A stretch of 40,585 nucleotides of DNA. It comes from Microbacterium sp. CPCC 204701. GTDB taxonomy: Bacteria; Actinomycetota; Actinomycetes; Actinomycetales; Microbacteriaceae. The position numbers and the translations under genes were made by a program. The stretch's first letter is position 1. Each line of letters starts with the position of its first letter. The stretch spans positions 1 to 40,585 of the forward strand of contig NZ_RRYE01000006.1 in assembly GCF_004010105.1 (NCBI RefSeq), given 5' to 3'. The notes under the pieces are model-generated. The model had not been told where the DNA came from, searched no databases, and saw nothing but the letters and a program-made list of their open reading frames with translations. Positions 16,389 to 24,786 of this stretch are shown here, one piece after another.

Positions 16389-17636
16389 ATGCGCAAGAAC
16401 ACGAAGGTCCGTATCGGCGCGATGGGCGTCGTGGCCGCGATGCTGATCCTCGCCGGGTGCGGCAGCGCCGACTCCGCCGACTCCGGCTCCGGTGGTGAGA
16501 GCGAAGCGCACACACTCAAGGTGCAGGAGATCTTCGCGCCGGGCGAAGCCTTCGCCGACTCCACTCAGGCTTTCGGCGATGCCGTCACGGAAGCCACACA
16601 CGGCAGTGTCTCGTTCGAGTACTTCTGGTCCAACGCCGTCGTCCCCACCAACGAGATCGCCGGTGCGATGAACGATGGGCTTCTCGATATGGGGCGGATT
16701 CAGCCGCCCGCCAGCCCCGCCGACTTCCCCACCATGAACTGGCTGTCGTCGGCGTCGAGTCTCAACACGCAGGCGTTCCCTGCCGGCCTCCTTCAGAAGA
16801 TCGGCGCCCATCTCGAGTTCGTGATGAACTCCGAGACCGGATCCGCGCAGCTGGACTCGGAACTGCGCAACCTCGGCATCCAGTACATCGGCGCGTTCGC
16901 CCTCGTTCAGCAGTACGACCTCTTCTGCTCCAAGCCTGTGGCCTCGCTCGACGACTTCGCCGGTCTCAAGGTGCGCGTCGCCGGACAGGCATGGGTCGAC
17001 GAGATCGAGAACCTCGGAGGCGAGCCGGTCACACTGCTTCCCGAGGAGATCTACGAGGGCTTCCAGCGCGGCATCGTGGACTGCGTCATGACATACCCCA
17101 CGCACTACATCAACTCCGGACTGTGGGAGCTCGGCGGCTACTACGTCCCGCTCAAGCTCAACGGCTGGAATCAGGACGGGCTCACGATCTCGAACGCGGC
17201 GTGGAAGTCGCTCGACGAGTCGCAGCAGGTCGCGATGTACGACGCCGTGAAGGACTGGCTCCGCGTCTTCGTGGGGCGCCAGCTCGACGGGTACTGGCGG
17301 TTCATGACCGAGGGCCGTGAACAGCACGGCATCGAGTACCTCGAGCCGGACTCCGAAATCCAGGAGCGCATCGACGAGCATCATGACGCGGTCATCGAGA
17401 GCCTCGCCGAGACCGCGCCCGAGGGCGTGGCCGACCCTGAGGCGATCGTGGAGGAGTATGTCGCGCTCCACGACAAGTGGCTCGGCACGATCGAAGAGCT
17501 GGGCTTCGACGTCGAGGGCGACGGCGTCAACGACTTCCTCGCAGCCCTCGAAGACCCTGACGTTCCGCCGTCGGAGCAGATCGATCTCGAGCCGTGGCTC
17601 GACGCGATCATCGCCGCCGCCTACGAGAACAACTGA
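16389..17636 (+). CDS. TRAP transporter substrate-binding lipoprotein, DctP family
   Basis: A 415-residue exported protein with the lipobox LILAGCGS (cysteine near residue 24). The DctP signature FAGLKVRVAGQAWVDEIENL carries the conserved arginine that salt-bridges a ligand carboxylate, followed by LLPEEIYEGFQRGIVDCVM. An organic acid ligand is therefore likely. The C-terminal part is longer than usual for the family (typically 330-360 residues). AAGG lies about seven bases before the ATG. It begins an operon with the Q and M permeases, an SDR and a VOC protein. Confidence 0.9.
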   Translation: MRKNTKVRIGAMGVVAAMLILAGCGSADSADSGSGGESEAHTLKVQEIFAPGEAFADSTQAFGDAVTEATHGSVSFEYFWSNAVVPTNEIAGAMNDGLLDMGRIQPPASPADFPTMNWLSSASSLNTQAFPAGLLQKIGAHLEFVMNSETGSAQLDSELRNLGIQYIGAFALVQQYDLFCSKPVASLDDFAGLKVRVAGQAWVDEIENLGGEPVTLLPEEIYEGFQRGIVDCVMTYPTHYINSGLWELGGYYVPLKLNGWNQDGLTISNAAWKSLDESQQVAMYDAVKDWLRVFVGRQLDGYWRFMTEGREQHGIEYLEPDSEIQERIDEHHDAVIESLAETAPEGVADPEAIVEEYVALHDKWLGTIEELGFDVEGDGVNDFLAALEDPDVPPSEQIDLEPWLDAIIAAAYENN

Positions 17637-17649
17637 CCAGGGCCGCCGG

Positions 17650-17665
17650 CGGCCACGCGTGGCCG
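17650..17665. promoter_or_regulatory. Perfect 16-bp palindrome between the TRAP P and Q genes
   Basis: CGGCCACGCGTGGCCG is a perfect palindrome centred at 17657/17658 in the 50-base gap after the binding-protein gene. It can fold into a short hairpin in the message. Such structures after binding-protein genes often protect the upstream mRNA segment and give more binding protein than permease. Confidence 0.5.
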
Positions 17666-17686
17666 GCTGCCGCGAAGGACCGTGCA

Positions 17687-18277
17687 ATGAACGAAGCGAA
17701 CGGCGATCCCGGGGCCGTCGACCTCCTCGATGAGGAGCTGCAAGGCGATCAGGACGTGTCAGGAGTGCTGGGCTCCGTGTCCCGCGTGTTCTGGGTCATC
17801 CTGACCGCGATCGGCGTGCTGAGCGTCGCCGGACTCTTCTTCACCGTCATCGTCGACGTGGTGCTCCGGTACACCGCGGGGTCCGGCATCCCGGGTGGGA
17901 ACGACATGGTCTCGTCGTGGTGGATGGTGTCGATCGCGTTCGTCGGCATCGCCCTCGCACAGCATTCCCGCGGACGGATCCAGGTCGACTTCCTCGTCGA
18001 CGCGCTCCCGCCGCGGATGCGCCGCATCGTCGACACCGCGATCTTCACGGTGGTCTGCGTCATCGGGCTCGTCCTCGTCGTCGCGACGTTCCAGGAGGCG
18101 CTTCATCAGATGGACGTCGGCGAATACGCGCCGATCGGCCACAGGCCCATCTGGCCGTTCCGGTTCATGGCTCCGCTGGGCTTCCTCGGGTTCTCCTTCG
18201 CCTGCGTCCTGTCGATCGTGAGCGTCTGGCAAGTGGCCGCACGCGAGCACGCGGCTTCGGTCACGGCGGTGCGCTGA
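17687..18277 (+). CDS. TRAP transporter small permease, DctQ family
   Basis: A 196-residue protein with four hydrophobic segments (about 37-60, 73-94, 113-134 and 158-180) after an acidic, soluble 35-residue N-terminus. The second segment WWMVSIAFVGIALAQHSRGRIQVDFLVDALP matches the DctQ pattern. The start at 17687 follows AAGGA with eight bases spacing and sits just after the palindrome; an in-frame upstream start would read through that hairpin. The stop overlaps the DctM start (TGATG). Confidence 0.88.
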   Translation: MNEANGDPGAVDLLDEELQGDQDVSGVLGSVSRVFWVILTAIGVLSVAGLFFTVIVDVVLRYTAGSGIPGGNDMVSSWWMVSIAFVGIALAQHSRGRIQVDFLVDALPPRMRRIVDTAIFTVVCVIGLVLVVATFQEALHQMDVGEYAPIGHRPIWPFRFMAPLGFLGFSFACVLSIVSVWQVAAREHAASVTAVR

Positions 18278-19746
18278 TGTCGGCCGTCGACCAGCGCGAG
18301 GAACTCAGCGCGGATGTCTCGCCGCAGAAGCTGCGGCGAGCTGCGGTCTGGTATGTCTACGCCACACCGATCGTGGTCGGCATGCTGCTCGTCCTCATGT
18401 TCACGGTGGAGTCGGGCATCGTCGTCGGCGCCCTCGCGTTCGTGCTGCTGCTGTGGCTCATGTTCCTGCGGATCCCCGTCGGGCTCACGCTCGGCATCGT
18501 CGGCGTCCTCGGGATATTCATCCTGGCCGGCGGCAACGCGGCGTCCTCGATGCTGCGGGGGTCTGCCTGGACGAGTTCGGCGAGCTGGACCCTGAGCGTC
18601 ATTCCCATGTTCATCTTCATGGGCATGATCATGGAGCGCAGCGGCCTCGGCAGCACCGTCTTCGGAGCCGTGCGGGCGCTCGTCGGGCGCACGCCCGCCG
18701 GGCTGGCGGTCAGCACCAACTTCGCAGGCGCCGCCATGGGCGCCGCGAGCGGCTCGACCCTCGGCATCGTCTACGCGCTCGGCCGCACCGGGATCCCCGA
18801 GATGGTGAAGGCCGGCTACGACCGTCGCTTCGCCGCCGGCGCCGTGCTCATGGCGGGCACGGGCGGCCAGCTCATCCCGCCGAGCATCCTCCTCGTCATC
18901 TATGCCGGCATCGCACAGGTGCCGGTCGGGCAGCAGCTCATGGCGGGCGTGGTCCCCGGTGTCCTCATCCACGTCGCCTTCGCGTTCATGATGGTCGTGA
19001 TGGTGCTCGTGCGTCCGTCGCTCGCACCGCGCCGCGACGGCGAGAAGCTCCCGATCGGCCGGCGGCTCGGTGCGATCGTGGGGCTGTGGCCTGTGATCGT
19101 GCTGATCGCCGTCGTGCTGGGCGGGCTCTACGCGGGCGTGTTCACCCCCACCGAAGCGGGAGCGTTCGGTGCACTGGCCGCATTGGTCATGGTGGGACTC
19201 ACCAAGGGGCTCAAGGTACTCGGCCGTGCCGTGCTGCCGGCGGTGCGCGACACTGTGATCGCGACGGGTGGGATCTTCCTGATCATCATCGGCGGTGACA
19301 TGTTCGGCCGGTTCATGACCGTGACCGGCATTCCGCGTGCCTTCACGACCTGGCTGGAGGATGTGGGCGCCGGGCCCGTCGTGTTCATGATCTTCGTGCT
19401 GGTCCTCTACCTGCTGCTCGGAACGTTCATGGATCCCGTGCCGATGATGCTCGTGACCGTCCCGATCCTCCTGCCCGTCGCGATGTCGGTCGGCGTCAAC
19501 CCGCTCATCTTCGGCGTCTTCGTCGTGCTCCTCGGTGAGCTCGCGGTACTCACGCCCCCCGTCGGTGTGCTGGTGTTCGTCGTCCACCGCATCGCGCGCG
19601 AGGCCAAGGTGCCCATGACCCTCAGCGAGGTGAACCAGGGCGCGGCGTGGTTCTACCCCGTTACGATCCTCTTCGCGCTGCTGCTCATCCTGTTCCCCGA
19701 TCTGTTCCTCTGGCTCCCAGAGGCGATGAACCAGACGGCGCCATGA
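18277..19746 (+). CDS. TRAP transporter large permease, DctM family
   Basis: A 489-residue membrane protein with about 12-14 hydrophobic segments. FLRIPVGLTLGIVGV, PMFIFMGMIMERSGLG, AAMGAASGSTLG (sodium-site loop), GTGGQLIPPSILLVIYAGIAQ and LTPPVGVLVFVVHRIA are hallmark DctM motifs in the expected order. With DctP and DctQ it forms a complete sodium-driven organic acid importer. Its stop overlaps the ATG of the SDR gene (ATGA), tying uptake to the first dehydrogenase. Confidence 0.92.
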   Translation: MSAVDQREELSADVSPQKLRRAAVWYVYATPIVVGMLLVLMFTVESGIVVGALAFVLLLWLMFLRIPVGLTLGIVGVLGIFILAGGNAASSMLRGSAWTSSASWTLSVIPMFIFMGMIMERSGLGSTVFGAVRALVGRTPAGLAVSTNFAGAAMGAASGSTLGIVYALGRTGIPEMVKAGYDRRFAAGAVLMAGTGGQLIPPSILLVIYAGIAQVPVGQQLMAGVVPGVLIHVAFAFMMVVMVLVRPSLAPRRDGEKLPIGRRLGAIVGLWPVIVLIAVVLGGLYAGVFTPTEAGAFGALAALVMVGLTKGLKVLGRAVLPAVRDTVIATGGIFLIIIGGDMFGRFMTVTGIPRAFTTWLEDVGAGPVVFMIFVLVLYLLLGTFMDPVPMMLVTVPILLPVAMSVGVNPLIFGVFVVLLGELAVLTPPVGVLVFVVHRIAREAKVPMTLSEVNQGAAWFYPVTILFALLLILFPDLFLWLPEAMNQTAP

Positions 19747-20486
19747 CGACCGCTCTCGCAGGACGCGTGGCGGTGGTGACCGGTGCTGCGAGCGGCATCG
19801 GATCGGCGACCGTCGCCGCGCTGCGCGCCGACGGCGCCGTTGTGGCGGCTCTCGACATCGCAGCGACGGACGCCCCTGCAGATCTGTTCGTGCCGTGCGA
19901 CGTCGCGGAAGAAGCCTCGGTACAGGCTGCGCTTCAGCGCGTGCGAGAGGAGCTGGGGCCGATCGACATCGTCCACGCCAACGCCGGCGTCTGCTTCAAC
20001 GGAGAGGGCGAGGCGCAGGACGGCCCAGCCCACGAGCTCGAGCTGGAGGTATGGAGTCGAACGCTCGCCGTGAACCTCACGGGCGCGTATCTCACCGTCA
20101 AGCATGGGCTCCGCGACATGCTCGAGCGACGATCGGGAGCTGTGGTGCTGACAGCCTCTGTCGGAGGAGCGTCGTTCGGCACCCGTCACCTCGCCTACTC
20201 GTCGTCGAAGGCGGGTGTGGTCGGGATGGCGCGATCGCTCGCTCGCGAGTACGGGCCCGCCGGCATCCGGACGAACGCCGTCTGCCCCGGGCCGGTGCGC
20301 ACGCCGCTGTCGGTGATGGCACGCTCGAGCGGCGAGGAGTACGACGAGTGGATCGAGGGCATCCCGCTGCGCCGCATCGGCGAGCCCGACGATATCGGCC
20401 GGGTCGTGGCGTTCCTCGTCTCAGACGCCGCCGGGTACCTGAACGGAGCGAGCATCGTGGTCGACGGCGGGATGACGATCGCATGA
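19743..20486 (+). CDS. Short-chain dehydrogenase/reductase
   Basis: A 247-residue SDR with TGAASGIG at residues 13-20, Asp after strand 2 (AALDIA, so NAD(H) likely), HANAG in place of NNAG, and the catalytic Ser (LTASVGG) and YSSSK. The C-terminal VVDGGMTIA is typical. The start overlaps the DctM stop and the stop overlaps the VOC start (ATGA). It probably oxidises a hydroxyl on the compound brought in by the TRAP system. Confidence 0.9.
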   Translation: MTTALAGRVAVVTGAASGIGSATVAALRADGAVVAALDIAATDAPADLFVPCDVAEEASVQAALQRVREELGPIDIVHANAGVCFNGEGEAQDGPAHELELEVWSRTLAVNLTGAYLTVKHGLRDMLERRSGAVVLTASVGGASFGTRHLAYSSSKAGVVGMARSLAREYGPAGIRTNAVCPGPVRTPLSVMARSSGEEYDEWIEGIPLRRIGEPDDIGRVVAFLVSDAAGYLNGASIVVDGGMTIA

Positions 20487-20941
20487 GCGTCGTGACCGGC
20501 TTCTGGCACGTCGGACTGTCGGTGGCCGACCTGGAGCGGAGCATCGCGTTCTATCGCGACGGGCTCGGCCTCGAGGTGCGTTCGCGTGGCGAGATCAGCG
20601 CGGCGGGCCCCGAGGTGTGGGGGGCTGAGCCTGTCGCACGCGGCGACGTCGTGTTCCTCGGCTTCCCCGGCGGGCCGGACGTCATCGAGCTGCTCCGTGT
20701 CAGCGGCGTCCCTCAGCGCGACGCGTCGGCTCGTCCGTGGGACCGCGCGTCCGCGCATGTATGCTTCGAGACCGACGACCTCCCCGCCCTCTATGCCCAC
20801 ATGGCGTCGCTGGGGCACCGAGCGCGCTCGCAGCGCGCCGTCCCGCTTCCGTCTGGCGTGCTGGAGGGTGGCTGGGCGGTGTACTTCATCGATCCGGACG
20901 GCTTCCACGTGGAGGTCGTGGAGCGGCCTCCGGCATCCTGA
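20483..20941 (+). CDS. VOC-fold protein (glyoxalase/dioxygenase-like)
   Basis: A 152-residue protein with two betaalphabetabetabeta modules. FWHVGLSVADLERSIAFYRDGLGLEV opens the first, SAHVCFETDDLPALYAHM opens the second, and YFIDPDGFHVEVVER closes it. Candidate metal ligands are His9, the His of SAHVCF and the Glu of HVEVVE. It may be a lyase, isomerase or epimerase such as a methylmalonyl-CoA epimerase-like enzyme; the exact reaction is unknown. It is the last gene of the TRAP operon and ends 11 bases before the convergent crotonase gene. Confidence 0.82.
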   Translation: MSVVTGFWHVGLSVADLERSIAFYRDGLGLEVRSRGEISAAGPEVWGAEPVARGDVVFLGFPGGPDVIELLRVSGVPQRDASARPWDRASAHVCFETDDLPALYAHMASLGHRARSQRAVPLPSGVLEGGWAVYFIDPDGFHVEVVERPPAS

Positions 20942-20952
20942 TCCGTCGTCGA

Positions 20953-21711
20953 TCAATCCCGGAAGTTCGGCGGACGCTTCTCGAGGAAGGCCCTGGCGCC
21001 TTCGATCATGTCGTCGCTGCCGATGGCCTGGACGAGCATGCCGAGGCTCGTGCGCATGTTGTCTCCTGCGGCGTTCCACCACAGGTTCGAGCTCACCTTG
21101 ACGATCTCGAGCGACCGAGGACTCAAGACGTGGATCTCGGCGAGCCAGCGTTCGACGGCCTCGTCGAGGCCGTCGTCGGAGGTGACTTCGTTGATGAGCC
21201 CCATGGCGAGCGCCTGTTCGGCGGAGTAGCGGCGGCACATCATCGCCATCTCCTTCGCGCGCTTCTCGCCGATCTGGATCGGGAGGAGGTTGGTGGCGCC
21301 CAGCACCGGAGCCGACCCGACCCGGGGTCCGGTCTGGCCAAAGGTCGACCGCTGCGTGGCGATCGCGAAGTCGCATGCGATGACCAGCTCGTTGCCGCCG
21401 CCCGCGGCGGCGCCGTCGACCGCCGCGATGACCGGGCGGGGACAGGCGCGGATCGCGTCGACCAGGCGAAGCGAGCTCGTGAACAGCTCTCGGATCGTGT
21501 CGGCCTCCGCCGACTCGAGATCGGCGAGGTAGCCCCCGGCGCAGAACGAACCGCCGCTGCCGGTCAGGATGACCGCGTCGAAGCGCGAGGCAGTCTGGAA
21601 GGCCTCCGTCATCGCCGCCGCCATGTCGCCGTCGTACGCGTTGCGGCGTTCGGGACGGTTGATGCGAATCCAGCGGGCGGATCCGCGATCCTCGATCTCG
21701 ATGTCGGCCAT
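20953..21711 (-). CDS. Crotonase-superfamily enzyme, MenB/BadI-like
   Basis: A 252-residue crotonase fold. The oxyanion-hole elements are FCAGGYLADL (residues 57-66) and DGAAAGGGNELVIACD (99-114). The following segment, FGQTGPRVGS (124-133) and later MCRRYSAEQALAMGLINEV and FLEKRPPNFRD, is much closer to MenB and the ring-cleaving 2-ketocyclohexanecarboxyl-CoA hydrolase BadI than to ordinary enoyl-CoA hydratases. However, the aspartate of the MenB GSFDGG segment is replaced (GSAPVL, Ser133-Ala134-Pro135). The start at 21711 follows AAGGG in minus orientation; upstream in-frame starts overlap the promoter region. It is divergent from the quinone oxidoreductase gene. It could be a ring-opening hydrolase, hydratase or isomerase. 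Confidence 0.85.
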   Translation of the reverse strand: MADIEIEDRGSARWIRINRPERRNAYDGDMAAAMTEAFQTASRFDAVILTGSGGSFCAGGYLADLESAEADTIRELFTSSLRLVDAIRACPRPVIAAVDGAAAGGGNELVIACDFAIATQRSTFGQTGPRVGSAPVLGATNLLPIQIGEKRAKEMAMMCRRYSAEQALAMGLINEVTSDDGLDEAVERWLAEIHVLSPRSLEIVKVSSNLWWNAAGDNMRTSLGMLVQAIGSDDMIEGARAFLEKRPPNFRD

Positions 21712-21775
21712 TGGTGCGCCCTTCCTCGTCAACCCATCCTGGCGCTCACGCGCCACGCGAGCTACCTTTCGATTG

Positions 21776-21786
21776 ATTATCATAGT
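21776..21786. promoter_or_regulatory. Shared 11-bp operator-like word (copy 1)
   Basis: ATTATCATAGT, the reverse complement of ACTATGATAAT at 36085-36095. It lies mid-way in the 116-base gap between the divergent crotonase and quinone oxidoreductase genes. Its core TAT-G-ATA is a dyad. It can also serve as a -10 (TATGAT) for the minus-strand gene. Confidence 0.5.
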
Positions 21787-21827
21787 AACGTCGGTGCCAG
21801 CATCGTGAACCACGACGAGGGAGTCGC

Positions 21828-22802
21828 ATGCGCGCAGCACAGGTCGTCCGGCTCGAGGGGCCGGACGGGATCGAGGTACGCGACGTGCCCGAGCCGGCCG
21901 AGTCCGCCGGGTTTCCCCGGGTGCGCGTGCAGGCGGCAGGACTGTCGTTCCCCGATCTGCTCATGTCGCGCGGTCAGTACCAGTTCCGGCCGGAGCTTCC
22001 CTTCGCGACCGGCGTCGATCTCGCGGGCGTGCTCATCGACGATGCGCCGTCGCAGGGGCTGAGCGCCGGCTCGCGCGTCGTCGCCGCGATCACCCACGGA
22101 GCGGCGGCGCAGGTCGTCGCGGTGCCCGATGAGCGCCTTCTGCCGCTGCCGGACGTGCTCACGGCCGAGGAGGGGGCGGGGATGCCGCTGACCTTTCTCA
22201 CCGCACATTTCGCGCTCCTCACGCGCGGCGACGCTCGCCCCGGCGACTGGGTGCAGGTGAACGGTGCGGCGGGCGGCGTCGGCAGCGCCGCTCTGCAGGT
22301 GGCGAAGGCGCTCGGATGCCGCGTCGTCGCGCTCGTGGCGTCAGAGGCGGAGGCAGCTTTCGTCGAGCGGTTCGAGCCGGATGCCGTGCTGACCGCGCCC
22401 GACGCGGGAGCCGTGCGAAAGGTCACCGGCGAACGCGGGGTCGACATCGTGCTCGACGTCGTAGGCACCGACGACCTCGTGCTGGAGGGACTGCGTGCTC
22501 TGGCGCCGCAGGGCCGGCTGCTGTCGATCGGCTATGTCGGCGGGACCATCCCGTCGGTGCGCCTCAACCGGCTCCTCCTGGGCAACATCGATGTGCGTGG
22601 CGTGTCGTGGGGACCGTACTCCAGGGCCAATCCCGGCTTCGCCCAGCGACAGTGGCAGGACATCGTTCGGTGGTGCGAGGCCGGCCTCGTCGTCCCCAGC
22701 CCGGCGGTGGTCCGGCCGATCGAGGAGGCGGCTGAGGCGCTGCGCGACCTCGACGAGCGGAGGGTCCGCGGCAAGGTCGTGCTGACGATACCGGCGGACT
22801 GA
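21828..22802 (+). CDS. Zinc-free NADPH:quinone oxidoreductase / enoyl reductase (MDR superfamily)
   Basis: A 324-residue MDR protein. DVPEPAESAGFPRVRVQAAGLSFPD and GVDLAGVL are the GroES-like domain, and VNGAAGGVGSAALQVAKALG is the nucleotide-binding loop. The zinc ligands of alcohol dehydrogenases are absent, as in quinone reductases and crotonyl-CoA reductase relatives. It may reduce an enone or enoyl thioester. GAGGGAG lies about four bases before the ATG. It is divergent from the crotonase gene and followed after 70 bases by an SDR. Confidence 0.9.
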   Translation: MRAAQVVRLEGPDGIEVRDVPEPAESAGFPRVRVQAAGLSFPDLLMSRGQYQFRPELPFATGVDLAGVLIDDAPSQGLSAGSRVVAAITHGAAAQVVAVPDERLLPLPDVLTAEEGAGMPLTFLTAHFALLTRGDARPGDWVQVNGAAGGVGSAALQVAKALGCRVVALVASEAEAAFVERFEPDAVLTAPDAGAVRKVTGERGVDIVLDVVGTDDLVLEGLRALAPQGRLLSIGYVGGTIPSVRLNRLLLGNIDVRGVSWGPYSRANPGFAQRQWQDIVRWCEAGLVVPSPAVVRPIEEAAEALRDLDERRVRGKVVLTIPAD

Positions 22803-22818
22803 GCGGGTCCGATCCCGC
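22803..22818. other. Small intercistronic hairpin
   Basis: GCGGG (22803-22807), six-base loop, CCCGC (22814-22818) directly after the quinone oxidoreductase stop. The stem is short and has no T-tract. It may trim or pause transcription, but it is a weak signal. Confidence 0.25.
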
Positions 22819-22872
22819 GGCGATGCCGCGTAACGCAGAGGCGCTCGAGCGGCGCAGAAGGAGTGGATGTCG

Positions 22873-23634
22873 ATGAGCGAGCGTGTGACCGGTGTTGTGA
22901 CAGGCGCAGGATCCGGGCTGGGACGTGAGATCGCGCTGCTGGCGGCGTCTGCCGGCCGTCACGTCTTCGTCGCCGATCGCGATCTCGCGGGCGCGGAGGG
23001 GACGGTGAGGCTCATCGAGTCCACGGGCGGATCTGCACAGGCGGTGATCGTCGATGTCACCTCGGAAGACAGCGTGGCCGCCCTGTTCGCGGACGTGGAT
23101 CGGCGCGGTCGCGGACTCGCATGGGCCGTCAACAACGCCGGGATCCATCCCGACGACGACCGGCTCGCCGACCTCGACCTCGCGGCCTTCGACCGGATCA
23201 TGGCGGTCAACGCCCGAGGCGTCGCGCTGTGCCTCAAGTACGAGATGAGGGCCATGCAGTCCGCGGGAACGGCCGGTCGCATCGTCAACATCGGATCGAC
23301 CAGGTCGTTCCGGGCGATCAGCGGATCGGCCGCCTACGTGGCGTCGAAGTTCGCGGTCATCGGCCTGACCGAGACTGCGGCGCTGGAGGGCGGCCCGTAC
23401 GGCATTCGAGTCAACTGCGTCTGCCCGGGTGTGATGTCGACTCCGATGGTACGGGCCAGGCGGGAGGGCAGCGTTGAGAGCGAGGCTGCCTACGTCGATC
23501 GCGTTGGGGGCGTCCTCGGCCGGATCGGCTCGCCGGACGAGGTCGCCGAAGCGGTCGAGTGGCTGATCTCGGACGCGTCCTCGTACGTGACGGGACACAC
23601 GCTCGTCGCTGACGGCGGGTACCGCATTCGTTGA
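22873..23634 (+). CDS. Short-chain dehydrogenase/reductase
   Basis: A 253-residue SDR. TGAGSGLG is at about residues 10-17, Asp in VADRDLAGAE suggests NAD(H), NNAGIHPDDD follows, and YVASK carries the catalytic Tyr and Lys. CVCPGVMSTPMV and HTLVADGGYRIR complete the fold. Two ATGs lie two codons apart: AAGGAG (22858-22863) is nine bases from 22873 but only three from 22867, so the second is preferred. It lies 70 bases after the quinone oxidoreductase gene. It is probably a hydroxyacyl or alcohol dehydrogenase of the same route. Confidence 0.9.
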   Translation: MSERVTGVVTGAGSGLGREIALLAASAGRHVFVADRDLAGAEGTVRLIESTGGSAQAVIVDVTSEDSVAALFADVDRRGRGLAWAVNNAGIHPDDDRLADLDLAAFDRIMAVNARGVALCLKYEMRAMQSAGTAGRIVNIGSTRSFRAISGSAAYVASKFAVIGLTETAALEGGPYGIRVNCVCPGVMSTPMVRARREGSVESEAAYVDRVGGVLGRIGSPDEVAEAVEWLISDASSYVTGHTLVADGGYRIR

Positions 23635-23643
23635 GCAAAAACG

Positions 23644-23672
23644 TTGACATTCCTGCGCATCATTCATATCGT
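23644..23672 (+). promoter_or_regulatory. Putative promoter of the second ABC importer
   Basis: A perfect TTGACA (23644-23649), 17-base spacer and TATCGT (23667-23672). The strong AAGGAGG RBS at 23689-23695 follows. Sequence between the elements is unusually AT-rich for the window. Confidence 0.65.
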
Positions 23673-23700
23673 TAGATCCACCCTGATCAAGGAGGATCAC

Positions 23701-24780
23701 ATGCATTCACACAGCGCCCGCTCCCGTGTGGCCATGCGTGCTCGCCGAGGCGTGCTGGGCGGCATCGCAGCCGCCGCAGCCGCCGTGCTGTTCGCCGCCT
23801 GTTCCGCCGGGGCGCCCCCGACGCCTGCGAACACCCAGGTCCCGGCGGGCGATGACGACGCGCTCGGCGCACTCTACGAGGAGGCGCAGGCCGAGGGCAC
23901 TCTCACCTGGTACACCTCGATCGTCCCTGACAACATGGACCAGATCAAAGCGGCGTTCGAAGCGCAGTTCCCTGGAGTCACGCTGCAGATGCTGCGGCTG
24001 GGCGGCACGGAGGGCCCGCTGCGGTTCTCGTCCGAGATGGAGGCCGGCGCCGTGTCGGCAGATGTGCTGACCACTTCCGAGGGCGACTTCCCCGATCATG
24101 CGCTCGAAGAGGGCTGGACGAAGAACCTGGACGAGTTCGACCTCCCGACGCTCGCCGACTACCCCGCCGACTTCGTCCGCGGGCCGCAGATCGTGAGTCA
24201 GGTCTCGCCCATCCGATTCCTCTACAACACCGAGACCGCCGAGGCGCCGGGCAGCTGGGAGGACCTGCTCGAAGACGAGTGGAAGGACCAGCTCATGCTG
24301 GTCGACCCCCGCGCCATCCTGCCGTGGATGGCCCAGTACAGCCTCCTCTATGACACGTACGGTGCCGAATACCTCGAGGGCATCAGCGACCAGGACTACC
24401 GTCTCGTCGACAGCGCGATCCCCGGAGCCCAGGCGCTCGCGGCCGGTGAGGCGATGGGACTGTTCCCGAGCCTTCCGTCGGTCGCGAATCCGCTCAAGGC
24501 GGAGGGGGCTCCCGTGGAGAACGCGTCGCTCGAGCCCTTCACCGGCGTCGAGAACACCACCATCATCAACTCCGAGGCCGAGCACCCCAACGCGGCGCGC
24601 CTGTTCGTCGCCTGGATCGCGACGCCTGAGGGCCAGGAGGCCTTCAACGGCAACTTCGCGGCCTCGCCGATGGACGACATCCCGAACGCGGAGAGCCTCG
24701 GAGACGGGTACATCCCGTACGACATCGCCGAGGTCAACGCCAACCGCGACGCCGTCCTGGCAGCGCTCGGCATCCAGTGA
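23701..24780 (+). CDS. Extracellular solute-binding lipoprotein, family 1 (Fe3+/organic-acid class)
   Basis: A 359-residue lipoprotein with a twin-basic N-terminal region, a hydrophobic stretch and the lipobox LFAACSA. Mature-protein motifs GTLTWYTSIVPDNMDQIKAAFEAQFPGV and SADVLTTSEGDFPDHALEEGW are those of AfuA/FbpA-like proteins. The tandem tyrosines that hold iron in true ferric-binding proteins are not found, so an organic ligand is more likely. ATG 23701 is chosen because AAGGAGG ends five bases before it; an ATG at 23644 lies in the promoter. A 12-bp hairpin follows the stop. Confidence 0.88.
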   Translation: MHSHSARSRVAMRARRGVLGGIAAAAAAVLFAACSAGAPPTPANTQVPAGDDDALGALYEEAQAEGTLTWYTSIVPDNMDQIKAAFEAQFPGVTLQMLRLGGTEGPLRFSSEMEAGAVSADVLTTSEGDFPDHALEEGWTKNLDEFDLPTLADYPADFVRGPQIVSQVSPIRFLYNTETAEAPGSWEDLLEDEWKDQLMLVDPRAILPWMAQYSLLYDTYGAEYLEGISDQDYRLVDSAIPGAQALAAGEAMGLFPSLPSVANPLKAEGAPVENASLEPFTGVENTTIINSEAEHPNAARLFVAWIATPEGQEAFNGNFAASPMDDIPNAESLGDGYIPYDIAEVNANRDAVLAALGIQ

Positions 24781-24786
24781 CCGGCC

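Noticed and set aside
11041-20941. A mycofactocin-linked gene set
   Set aside because: SDR and OYE-like families are shared with mycofactocin loci, but no mftA-F-like gene is present in the window.
20953-21711. Naming the crotonase menB
   Set aside because: The catalytic aspartate segment is missing and there are no other menaquinone genes nearby.
22803-22818. A true terminator after the quinone oxidoreductase gene
   Set aside because: The stem is only five base pairs, and the SDR 55 bases downstream appears to lack its own promoter.
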